From Lachnospiraceae bacterium (GTDB taxonomy: Bacteria; Bacillota; Clostridia; Lachnospirales; Lachnospiraceae): a DNA stretch of 64,000 nucleotides. The translations under genes and the position numbers were made by a program. Positions 54,349 to 62,049 of the stretch are shown here, in pieces (position 1 is the stretch's first letter; each line of letters begins with the position of its first letter). The stretch covers positions 1-64,000 of the forward strand of contig JAILAD010000051.1 of NCBI GenBank assembly GCA_024681795.1. Direction: 5' to 3'. Below the pieces are notes generated by a model, which searched no databases, was not told the origin of the DNA, and saw only the letters and a program-made list of their open reading frames with translations.

Positions 54349-55257
54349 ATGATTTATACTGTAACCTTCAACCCGTCTTTAGACTATATCGTAACTGTTG
54401 ATGATTTCAAACTCGGTCTTACAAATCGGACTACGTCCGAGTTAATGCTTCCCGGCGGGAAGGGCATTAATGTTTCCATTGTATTATCCAATCTGGGAAT
54501 CGAGAATACGGCGCTTTATTTTGCGGCAGGTTTTGTCGGAAGAGAGATTACCGCAAAGGTTAAGGAAAGCGGGATTCTGGCGGATGCAATAGAAATCGGG
54601 GAAGGGTGCTCGAGAATCAATCTGAAATTAAAGAGCATCGACGGAACCGAAATCAACGGTATGGGACCGGAAATCAGTCCGGAAAAACTGGAAGTTCTCA
54701 TGACAAAACTGGATGCATTGAAAGAAGGAGATACGCTCTGCCTTGCAGGAAGCATTCCGTCCAGTATGCCGGGCACGATTTATTCGGATATCTGCAAAAA
54801 GCTTGACGGAAGAGGAATCCGGATTGTGGTGGATGCAACAAGGGATCTTCTGGTAAATGTTCTTGAGTATCATCCGTTTTTGATTAAACCGAATAACCAT
54901 GAACTCGGCGAGATTTTCGGTGCGGAATTAAAAACAAGAGAAAGCGTTGTACCGTATGCAAAGAAACTGCAGGAGATGGGAGCACAGAACGTATTAATCT
55001 CCATGGCAGGCGAAGGCGGAGTACTGGCAGCGGCGGACGGAGGTATCTATATGTCCGAGGCACCGAAAGGAAAACTTGTAAACGGCGTCGGCGCGGGAGA
55101 CTCCATGGTGGCCGGATTTTTATACGGATTCCTGGAAAAAGGAGAGTATGAATACGCTTTTAAGATGGGACTTTCGACAGGTTCTGCAAGTGCGTTTTCG
55201 GAATATCTGGCAACAAAGGAAGAAGTGGAAGCGGTTTATCGGAGTTTAGGCCACTGA
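54349..55257 (+). CDS. fruK: 1-phosphofructokinase
   Basis: Phosphorylates fructose 1-phosphate, the product of the fructose PTS, to fructose 1,6-bisphosphate. The 302-residue PfkB-family kinase has the substrate-site glycine motif MLPGGKGINVS and the catalytic signature NGVGAGDSMVAGFLYG with its Asp base. TFNPSLDYIVTVDDF is the usual N-terminus of FruK/LacC-type kinases. The track start at 54295 is too early: ATG 54349 has AAGGAGG. It is the first gene of the fruK-fruA-ptsH-ptsI-deoR cluster. Confidence 0.93.
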   Translation: MIYTVTFNPSLDYIVTVDDFKLGLTNRTTSELMLPGGKGINVSIVLSNLGIENTALYFAAGFVGREITAKVKESGILADAIEIGEGCSRINLKLKSIDGTEINGMGPEISPEKLEVLMTKLDALKEGDTLCLAGSIPSSMPGTIYSDICKKLDGRGIRIVVDATRDLLVNVLEYHPFLIKPNNHELGEIFGAELKTRESVVPYAKKLQEMGAQNVLISMAGEGGVLAAADGGIYMSEAPKGKLVNGVGAGDSMVAGFLYGFLEKGEYEYAFKMGLSTGSASAFSEYLATKEEVEAVYRSLGH

Positions 55258-55350
55258 TCGGGCGGCAGACATTGTGACAAAAAAGAAACAAAAGGAAACA
55301 GAAAAAAAGCGAAACAGAACAAAAAGCAAAAAAGAAAAGGAGGAGAGAGT

Positions 55351-57408
55351 ATGAGAATTACGGAACTTCTGGATAAGCGGAGCGTTGATCTGAATGCGGC
55401 GCCGAAATCCAAAAAGGAAGCCATGGACATGGCGGTAGAACTCATGGCGGCAAGCGGAAAAGTTCAGGATAAGGAAGCTTACCGGGCACTTGTTTACGCA
55501 AGAGAAGAAGAAAGCACGACAGGTGTCGGAGAAGGAATTGCAATTCCTCACGGAAAAGGTGACTGCATCGATAAGCCCGGACTTGCGGCAATGATTATTA
55601 AGGACGGTGTGGATTACGAAGCACTCGATGACGAACCTGTCAATATCCTTTTCTTAATTGCGGCACCCGATACCAAGGACAATGTTCATCTGGATGTGAT
55701 GAGTAAATTATCCATGATGCTGATGGATGAGGATTTTCGAAACAACCTGATCAATGCAAAAGACGTGGATGAATTCCTCGCAGTCATTGACAAGGCGGAC
55801 GAAGAAAAGAAGAGCGTGGATGAAGGTCTTGCAGATGTGGTAATTGATGCAGGAAGCAGGTATCTGGTAGCGGTAACAAGCTGTCCGACCGGTATTGCAC
55901 ACACCTATATGGCAGCAGAAGGACTGGAGAAGGCAGCATCCAAAGCGGGAATCCCGATTAAAATCGAAACCAGAGGATCTTCGGGTGCAAAGAATACACT
56001 GACCGCGGATGATATTAAAGATGCACTTTGCGTAATCGTAACCGCTGATGCGAAAGTTCCGATGGAACGTTTTGCGGGAAAGAAAGTCATTCAGCGAAAG
56101 GTTGCAGACGGAATCAATAAGGCCGACGAACTCATTTCCCTTGCATTGTCGGGAAATGCGCCCGTATTTAACGGCGGCGGAGCCGAGGAAGCAGGCGAGA
56201 GCAAGTCTTCCGAAAAGAGCGGCGTAGGACATAAAGTTTATACCTGGCTGATGAGCGGTGTATCCCATATGCTTCCGTTCGTTATCGGCGGCGGTATTTT
56301 AGTGGCACTTGCATTCCTTGTTGATACGATTGCCGGATACGGTGCAACCGGCGGCGGAGATTTCGGCAGCATCACACCGCTTGCGGCATTCCTGAAATAT
56401 GTCGGCGGACTGGCAATGGGTCTGATGGTTCCGGTTCTCGCAGGTTATATCGCATATGCAATTGCAGACCGTCCCGGTCTTGCGGTTGGTTTTGTAGGAG
56501 GTATTCTTGCCGCAAACGGAAATGCAATTCTTTCCAACTTCGGTTTTGCATCCGGAACGTTAATGGACGGAAAGGCAGTCGGCGGTTTCGGACAGTTTTT
56601 GATGAAATTTGCATTCCAGCAGCCTGACGGCGGTAATACCGTATCCGGTTTCTTAGGCGGTATTGCAGCAGGTTTCCTTGCAGGATTTCTGGTACTCGGT
56701 CTTCAGAAGATCGGGGAAAAATTACCGGCTGCACTTGACGGTTTAAAGCCTACCCTGATTTACCCGCTTGTCGGTATTTTCTGTGAAGGCGTGATTATGT
56801 GCTTCGTTTTAAATCCCGTAATCGGACTGATTAATACCGGTCTTGCAAATGCACTTACCGCTATCGGAAGCGCAAACATGGTTTGGCTGATGGGACTGAT
56901 TCTGGGTGCCATGATGGCAATTGATATGGGCGGTCCGATCAACAAAGCCGCTTATGTATTCGGTACCGGTATGCTGGCGCAGGCAGCACTTTCCACCGAT
57001 CCGGCATTCCAGCAGATGGCATACATTGCAATGGCAGCAGTTATGGTCGGCGGTATGGTTCCTCCTATCGGAATTGCACTTGCATGCTTCATTTTCCCGA
57101 AGAAGTTTACGAAGGCAGAAAGAGGTTCCGCGGTATCCAACCTGGTTATGGGTGCATCCTTCATTACGGAAGGTGCGATTCCCTTTGCAGCGGCAGATCC
57201 GCTTCATGTAATTCCCTGCACTATGGTAGGCGCAGGTGTGGCAGGACTTCTTGCAGCACTCTTTAAGTGTACTTTGATGGCTCCTCACGGCGGTGTATTC
57301 GTTTTTGCAACCGTAGGTCACCCGCTTCTTTATGTAGTAGCATGGTTAATCGGAAGTGCCGTAACCTGCTTCTTACTTGGAATTTTGAAGAAACCGGCTG
57401 AAAATTAA
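55351..57408 (+). CDS. fruA: PTS fructose transporter, EIIABC
   Basis: Takes up fructose and phosphorylates it to fructose 1-phosphate. The 685 residues are ordered IIA (1-150, active His67 in IAIPHGKGD), IIB (about 168-270, phosphocysteine Cys178 in TSCPTGIAHTYMAAE) and the IIC membrane domain (about 290-680) with GAAFITEGAIPFAAADP-like MGASFITEGAIPF near its end. All phosphotransfer residues are present. AGGAGG precedes the start. It is followed by the general PTS genes ptsH and ptsI, so this operon carries a whole phosphorelay. Confidence 0.95.
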   Translation: MRITELLDKRSVDLNAAPKSKKEAMDMAVELMAASGKVQDKEAYRALVYAREEESTTGVGEGIAIPHGKGDCIDKPGLAAMIIKDGVDYEALDDEPVNILFLIAAPDTKDNVHLDVMSKLSMMLMDEDFRNNLINAKDVDEFLAVIDKADEEKKSVDEGLADVVIDAGSRYLVAVTSCPTGIAHTYMAAEGLEKAASKAGIPIKIETRGSSGAKNTLTADDIKDALCVIVTADAKVPMERFAGKKVIQRKVADGINKADELISLALSGNAPVFNGGGAEEAGESKSSEKSGVGHKVYTWLMSGVSHMLPFVIGGGILVALAFLVDTIAGYGATGGGDFGSITPLAAFLKYVGGLAMGLMVPVLAGYIAYAIADRPGLAVGFVGGILAANGNAILSNFGFASGTLMDGKAVGGFGQFLMKFAFQQPDGGNTVSGFLGGIAAGFLAGFLVLGLQKIGEKLPAALDGLKPTLIYPLVGIFCEGVIMCFVLNPVIGLINTGLANALTAIGSANMVWLMGLILGAMMAIDMGGPINKAAYVFGTGMLAQAALSTDPAFQQMAYIAMAAVMVGGMVPPIGIALACFIFPKKFTKAERGSAVSNLVMGASFITEGAIPFAAADPLHVIPCTMVGAGVAGLLAALFKCTLMAPHGGVFVFATVGHPLLYVVAWLIGSAVTCFLLGILKKPAEN

Positions 57409-57496
57409 GACATCAAAACCGGGAAAAACGGAAAGTAAAAACACAATATAAAATAAAATATAAAGGTAAACAAAAAATTTAAGGAGGGTTTTTATT

Positions 57497-57754
57497 ATGG
57501 CAAGTTTTGATTATGTAATTAAGGATGTACACGGAATTCATGCTCGTCCCGCAACGGAGCTGTTCAAACTGATCAAAGGAAGAGACTGTGTTGTTAAAGT
57601 AGCAAAGGGCGATAAGGAAGTTCCGTTTAAGGGCGTTATGGGAATTATGTCTTTAGGTGCAAAGCAGGGCGACTCAGTCAAATTTTCCTTTGAGGGTGCA
57701 GAGGCTGATGCGCTGATGGCAGAAGTAAAAGCATTTATGGAAGCCAATCTGTAA
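57497..57754 (+). CDS. ptsH: HPr-like phosphocarrier with His15 but Gly46
   Basis: An 85-residue HPr. The phospho-acceptor His15 is intact in GIHARPAT. In Gram-positive HPr, Ser46 lies in KSIMGVMSLG and is phosphorylated by HPr kinase to trigger catabolite control. Here the segment reads FKGVMGIMSLG, with Gly at position 46. The protein should therefore pass phosphate from EI to FruA but escape HPr kinase. The wider hydrophobic patch around 47-52 is kept. It sits between fruA and ptsI with AAGGAGG, so it may be dedicated to this operon; another HPr could exist elsewhere. Confidence 0.92.
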   Translation: MASFDYVIKDVHGIHARPATELFKLIKGRDCVVKVAKGDKEVPFKGVMGIMSLGAKQGDSVKFSFEGAEADALMAEVKAFMEANL

Positions 57755-57828
57755 ACGGATCTGCAGGCAAGATTTGTTTCAGAGAGATACAGGTAACCCG
57801 TATGATTTGAATGATGAAGGAGAAGCAT

Positions 57829-59490
57829 ATGGTAGTTTATAGCGGAAAATCCGTATTCGGCGGGATTGCAATCGGAAAAATCTGCGTGTATGCCAAAGAA
57901 GATTCCCAGGTAAAACGTGAGAGAATCGAAGCCCCCGAAGCGGAAATCAAAAGATATCATGAGGCGAAAGACGTTGCAATTGAGCAGCTCGGTGTTCTTT
58001 ATGAAAAAGCCCTGAAGGAAGTCGGAGAAGACGGTGCAGGTGTTTTTGAAGCACACCAGATGATGCTGGATGACGGCGATTATATCGACAGCGTGGAAAA
58101 TATTATCCGTACACAGTCCGTGAATGCGGAATATGCGGTTGCTCAGACCGGAGACCAGATGGCACAGATGTTCCTCGACATGGAGGACGAATATTTCCGG
58201 GGCCGTGCGGCAGATGTACATGACATTTCGGAACGGTTGATCAGCGTGTTGTGCGGAAAGGGAAGCGGCGGAATTCAGACGGATGAGCAGGTAATTATCG
58301 TAGCGGACGATCTGGCACCTTCCGAAACCGTGCAAATGGACAAGGATAAAATTTTATCCTTCGTAACCGTACACGGCTCGGCAAATTCCCATACTTCGAT
58401 TCTTGCGAAAACCATGAACATTCCGGCCATGATCGGATGTGACATTCCTCTTGATGATACCGTAAACGGAAAGATGGCGGTTGTGGACGGTTTTGAGGGA
58501 AAGGTTTATATCGAACCCGATGAAGAAACCATGGCCGCAAAGAAGAAACTCTATGAGGAAGAGCAGGAAAAGAAAGCTCTTCTGGAACAGTTAAAGGGCA
58601 AGGACAATGTGACGCTTGACGGACAGCATATCAACCTTTATGCCAATATCGGAAATACCAAGGATCTGGGACTTGTTCTGAAAAATGACGCCGGCGGAAT
58701 CGGACTGTTCCGTTCGGAATTTATTTACCTCGGTTCTCAGGATTATCCGACGGAAGAAGAGCAGTTTGAGATTTATAAAACGGTTGCACAGACGATGGCC
58801 GGAAAGAAGGTTATCATCCGTACCCTGGACATCGGTGCGGATAAACAGGCCGACTATTTTGCACTTCCGAAAGAAGAAAATCCGGCAATGGGACTTCGTG
58901 CAATCCGCATCTGTTTAACCAGACCGGAAGTCTTTAAGACACAGCTTCGTGCAATTCTTCGTGCGAGTGCATTCGGAAAAATCGCAATCATGTTCCCGAT
59001 GATTATTTCGCTGGAAGAAGTGAAAGAGATTAAGGGAATCGTAAACGAAGTAAAAGCGGAACTGGATGATGCCGGAATTTCTTACGATAAAAATATCGAA
59101 CTCGGCATTATGATAGAAACACCGGCAGCCGTTATGGTTGCGGACGAACTGGCAGAGGAGGTTGATTTCTTCTCCGTCGGAACGAACGATCTGACGCAGT
59201 ATACACTTGCAATCGACCGGCAGAATGATTCACTTGAAAAATTCTACAATTCACATCATCCTGCAATTTTAAAAATGCTTAAGATGATTGTGGATGCGGC
59301 GCACAGACACGGCGCATGGGCCGGAATCTGCGGAGAACTCGGAGCGGATCTGACTCTTACCAAAGATTTTCTGGCAATGGGCTTCGATGAATTATCCGTA
59401 TCGCCCGGACGTATTCTTCCTCTTCGGAAGATTGTTCTGGAAACCGATGTTTCGGAGTATAAGAAGAGCCTGAATGAAGCAAATCCCTGA
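57829..59490 (+). CDS. ptsI: PTS enzyme I
   Basis: Phosphoenolpyruvate-protein phosphotransferase, the first step of the PTS relay. At 553 residues it has the usual length. The phosphohistidine His188 is in HGSANSHTSILAK and the PEP-binding barrel has MIETPAAVMVADELA and the active-site Cys in GICGELGAD. HGSANSHTS differs from the commoner GGRTSHTA form. The track start at 57811 is less likely: ATG 57829 has AAGGAG six bases upstream. It follows ptsH by 74 bp. Confidence 0.95.
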   Translation: MVVYSGKSVFGGIAIGKICVYAKEDSQVKRERIEAPEAEIKRYHEAKDVAIEQLGVLYEKALKEVGEDGAGVFEAHQMMLDDGDYIDSVENIIRTQSVNAEYAVAQTGDQMAQMFLDMEDEYFRGRAADVHDISERLISVLCGKGSGGIQTDEQVIIVADDLAPSETVQMDKDKILSFVTVHGSANSHTSILAKTMNIPAMIGCDIPLDDTVNGKMAVVDGFEGKVYIEPDEETMAAKKKLYEEEQEKKALLEQLKGKDNVTLDGQHINLYANIGNTKDLGLVLKNDAGGIGLFRSEFIYLGSQDYPTEEEQFEIYKTVAQTMAGKKVIIRTLDIGADKQADYFALPKEENPAMGLRAIRICLTRPEVFKTQLRAILRASAFGKIAIMFPMIISLEEVKEIKGIVNEVKAELDDAGISYDKNIELGIMIETPAAVMVADELAEEVDFFSVGTNDLTQYTLAIDRQNDSLEKFYNSHHPAILKMLKMIVDAAHRHGAWAGICGELGADLTLTKDFLAMGFDELSVSPGRILPLRKIVLETDVSEYKKSLNEANP

Positions 59491-59596
59491 TGAATCAAAC
59501 CGTTCGGGGAGTTGTGCGAAAGCCTAGGGAATCATCCGTGATTCGGTTAAGCAAGGGTTTGAAAGTATTGATTTATGGCTAAAAGGAGCTGGTCAT

Positions 59597-60367
59597 ATGT
59601 TGTCGGAACAACGTAAATTTCAGATTCTTAACGCAGTAAAGGAAAAAGGCAGTATTACAAACAGCGAATTAAAGGAACTTCTGGATGCGTCGGAGTCTAC
59701 TATACGCAGGGATATTACGGAACTAGACCGGGAAGGAAAATTAATCAAGGTTTTCGGCGGTGCCATTTCGGTCAACGAAACGGAGTCGTTTGAAGAACTT
59801 TCCATGCAGCAGAAATCCGTAATTAATCTGGATGAGAAAAAAATAATCGGAGAACTTGCGGCGGCGCAGATTAAACCGGGCGACTGTGTTTACATCGACT
59901 CGGGAACTTCGACCGGATTTCTGGTGGATGCCGTTTCCGAAAAAGAAGCAGTCTATGTTACCAATGCGGTGGCTCATGCAAAAAATCTCGTACTTCGCGG
60001 ATTTAAGGTATTCTTAATCGGTGGGGAATTAAAAGAAACAACGGAAGCAATCATCGGTGAAACGGCGATCCTTTCATTGCAGAAATATCATTTTTCCGTC
60101 GGTTTTTTCGGAACGAACGGAATCAGCTTAAAGAGAGGATTTACGACACCGGATATCAGGGAAGCGACCATGAAGAAGGTTGCAATTCAGTGTACGGCTC
60201 CCCAAAGGCGTTTTATTCTGTCGGATCACGAGAAATTCGGACTGATCAGTACCGTTAAATTTGCGGACATCGGCGATGCGATTATAGTGACCGATGCAAA
60301 GCCGGCAGAGAAATATGCAAATTCGCTGAAACTGATTCTACCGGAACAGGCGGATGAACCGAAGTAA
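59597..60367 (+). CDS. DeoR/GlpR family regulator, probable fructose operon regulator
   Basis: A 256-residue transcription regulator. The N-terminal winged HTH (about 3-57) has ITNSELKELLDASESTIRRDITELDREGKLIKVFGGA, the DeoR signature. The C-terminal sugar-phosphate sensing domain has VYIDSGTSTGFLVDA and GFFGTNGISLKRGFTTPD. Relatives in fructose operons (FruR) respond to fructose 1-phosphate. The tandem repeats before fruK are its likely target. AAGGAG precedes the start. It is followed by a terminator. Confidence 0.88.
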   Translation: MLSEQRKFQILNAVKEKGSITNSELKELLDASESTIRRDITELDREGKLIKVFGGAISVNETESFEELSMQQKSVINLDEKKIIGELAAAQIKPGDCVYIDSGTSTGFLVDAVSEKEAVYVTNAVAHAKNLVLRGFKVFLIGGELKETTEAIIGETAILSLQKYHFSVGFFGTNGISLKRGFTTPDIREATMKKVAIQCTAPQRRFILSDHEKFGLISTVKFADIGDAIIVTDAKPAEKYANSLKLILPEQADEPK

Positions 60368-60439
60368 CAAAAGCGGTAAGCAACGGAAAGTAAAAAAATA
60401 ATAAAGTATATTCCCGTGGGAAATAGTGTGTGAGGAAAA

Positions 60440-60476
60440 AGAGGACAAATATATCGAATATTTGTTCTCTTTTTTG
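60440..60476 (+). terminator. Terminator of the fructose operon
   Basis: AGAGGACAAATAT pairs with ATATTTGTTCTCT (13 pairs with one G-T) around ATCGA, followed by TTTTTT. Confidence 0.92.
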
Positions 60477-60505
60477 TTTTCAAAAATACAGGGATATGAT
60501 AAAAT
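60477..60505 (+). promoter_or_regulatory. Promoter of the TSCPD-exonuclease-ATPase operon
   Basis: TTTTCA at 60477-60482 and TAAAAT at 60500-60505 have a 17-bp spacer and start immediately after the terminator. The -35 match is only four of six. Confidence 0.5.
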
Positions 60506-60608
60506 AGATATATTATGAACCGTGTGCATTAAACAAATTCGAAGAATGCGGATAAAATATAAATACGGTTATTTTTAAAATGATTAATATACAAAAGAGG
60601 GCACCGAC

Positions 60609-60863
60609 ATGAAACATGTGACTTATTATCCCAAGGGAGTCTGCTCCATGCAGATTGATTATGATCTTGACGAGGCGGGTAAAATTTATAATCTGAAATA
60701 CCGCGGCGGCTGCAACGGAAACCTGAAGGCAATCGGAAAACTTCTGGAAGGACGGGACGCAAAAGAGGCGGCCGATATTTTACGCGGTAACGATTGCGGC
60801 GGAAGAGGAACATCCTGTGCAGACCAGCTTGCAAAGTCCATTGATGAGAATTTAAATTCATGA
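60609..60863 (+). CDS. TSCPD domain protein
   Basis: An 84-residue protein of the TIGR03905-type TSCPD family, recognised by YPKGVCSMQIDYDLD, the GGCNGNLKAI motif and CGGRGTSCADQLAKSI near the end. It has Cys residues at three conserved places and may bind a metal. The TSCPD domain also occurs at the end of some ribonucleotide reductases, but the role of the free form is unknown. It has a GAGGG site, and its stop overlaps the start of the next gene (ATGA). Confidence 0.85.
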   Translation: MKHVTYYPKGVCSMQIDYDLDEAGKIYNLKYRGGCNGNLKAIGKLLEGRDAKEAADILRGNDCGGRGTSCADQLAKSIDENLNS

Positions 60864-61999
60864 AACTGATTCATACTGCCGATTTACATCTGGATTCCGC
60901 TCTGGAACGTCATTTAAGCAAATCCCGTGCAGAGGAACGCAGGAATGAACTGCTTGCCGTGTTCCGCAGCATTGTCGGTTATTCCGTATCGATTGATGCG
61001 GAGGCAATTCTGATTGCAGGGGATTTATTTGATTTGTGTAAAATCAGCAGAACGGCACTGGATGCCGTGATCAGCACGGTAGTCGGAAATCCGAATCTGA
61101 TTTTTTATTATCTTCGCGGGAATCATGACGAAGGCGCATTTGTGGAGGAATTCAAAGCAAGAACGGGAAGCCTTCCGGATAATTTCAAAACTTTTTCGGA
61201 AGAGTGGACTTCTTATGAACTGACAGGAAGGGACGGCGTGAAAGTTACCATAACGGGTGCGGAAATGAACGGTCGGAACAATGCCCTTCTGGCATCTTCC
61301 TTAAGACTGGATGAGAAGAATCGGAATATAGTCATGCTTCACGGCCAGGTGGCGGATATCAGCGGGAATGCGGAAGGAGAAACGATTCCCATACGTGATT
61401 ACCGGAATAAGGGAATCGATTATCTGGCACTCGGACATATTCACACTCCGTCAGTGAATGTGCTTGATTCAAGGGGGAAATACGTCTATTGCGGCTGTCC
61501 GGAAGGACGCGGTTTTGATGAATGCGGAGAGAGGGGCTTTCAGGTCATTACCGTAAATCCTTACGGAATCGATGCGGAATTCGTTCCGTATGCCAAACGT
61601 GTAGTATATGACATAAACGTGGATATCACGGGCCTTTCCCATACGGAGGAAATAGTCGGGAGAGTGAAGGAAAGTGCACTGAATGCGGGTGTTTGCGAAA
61701 AGGATCTGTTAAAAGCCAGACTTTCCGGGGAAGTGGATTTACCGACGGTAATTTATAAGGATCAGATAAAAAAGGAACTGGAACCGTATTTTTATGTTGT
61801 CAGGGTGGTTGATGAAACACGCCCGCATATTGATTACAATGATTTTTCCGCAGATGCGTCTTTGAAGGGCGAGTTTGTCAGAATGATTAAAGAAGATATC
61901 GACGCGGGAAAACTGGATGAGGAAACCGCATCGAAGCTGATCCGGAACGGAATCGGACTGTTAATGGGAATTGATGTTCCGACAAAACAGCAATCGTGA
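60860..61999 (+). CDS. SbcD-like metallophosphoesterase/exonuclease
   Basis: A 379-residue nuclease subunit of the Mre11/SbcD type (YhaO-like). The five phosphoesterase motifs are present: HTADLHLD, AGDLFD, RGNHDEG, MLHGQ and LGHIHTP. It probably pairs with the following ATPase to process DNA ends. The first codon overlaps the TSCPD stop. It is separated by 50 bp from the ATPase gene. Confidence 0.9.
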   Translation: MKLIHTADLHLDSALERHLSKSRAEERRNELLAVFRSIVGYSVSIDAEAILIAGDLFDLCKISRTALDAVISTVVGNPNLIFYYLRGNHDEGAFVEEFKARTGSLPDNFKTFSEEWTSYELTGRDGVKVTITGAEMNGRNNALLASSLRLDEKNRNIVMLHGQVADISGNAEGETIPIRDYRNKGIDYLALGHIHTPSVNVLDSRGKYVYCGCPEGRGFDECGERGFQVITVNPYGIDAEFVPYAKRVVYDINVDITGLSHTEEIVGRVKESALNAGVCEKDLLKARLSGEVDLPTVIYKDQIKKELEPYFYVVRVVDETRPHIDYNDFSADASLKGEFVRMIKEDIDAGKLDEETASKLIRNGIGLLMGIDVPTKQQS

Positions 62000-62049
62000 A
62001 AAGCGTTCCGACAAGACGGCGGAAATAACAGAAAAAAAGGAAGAATAAA

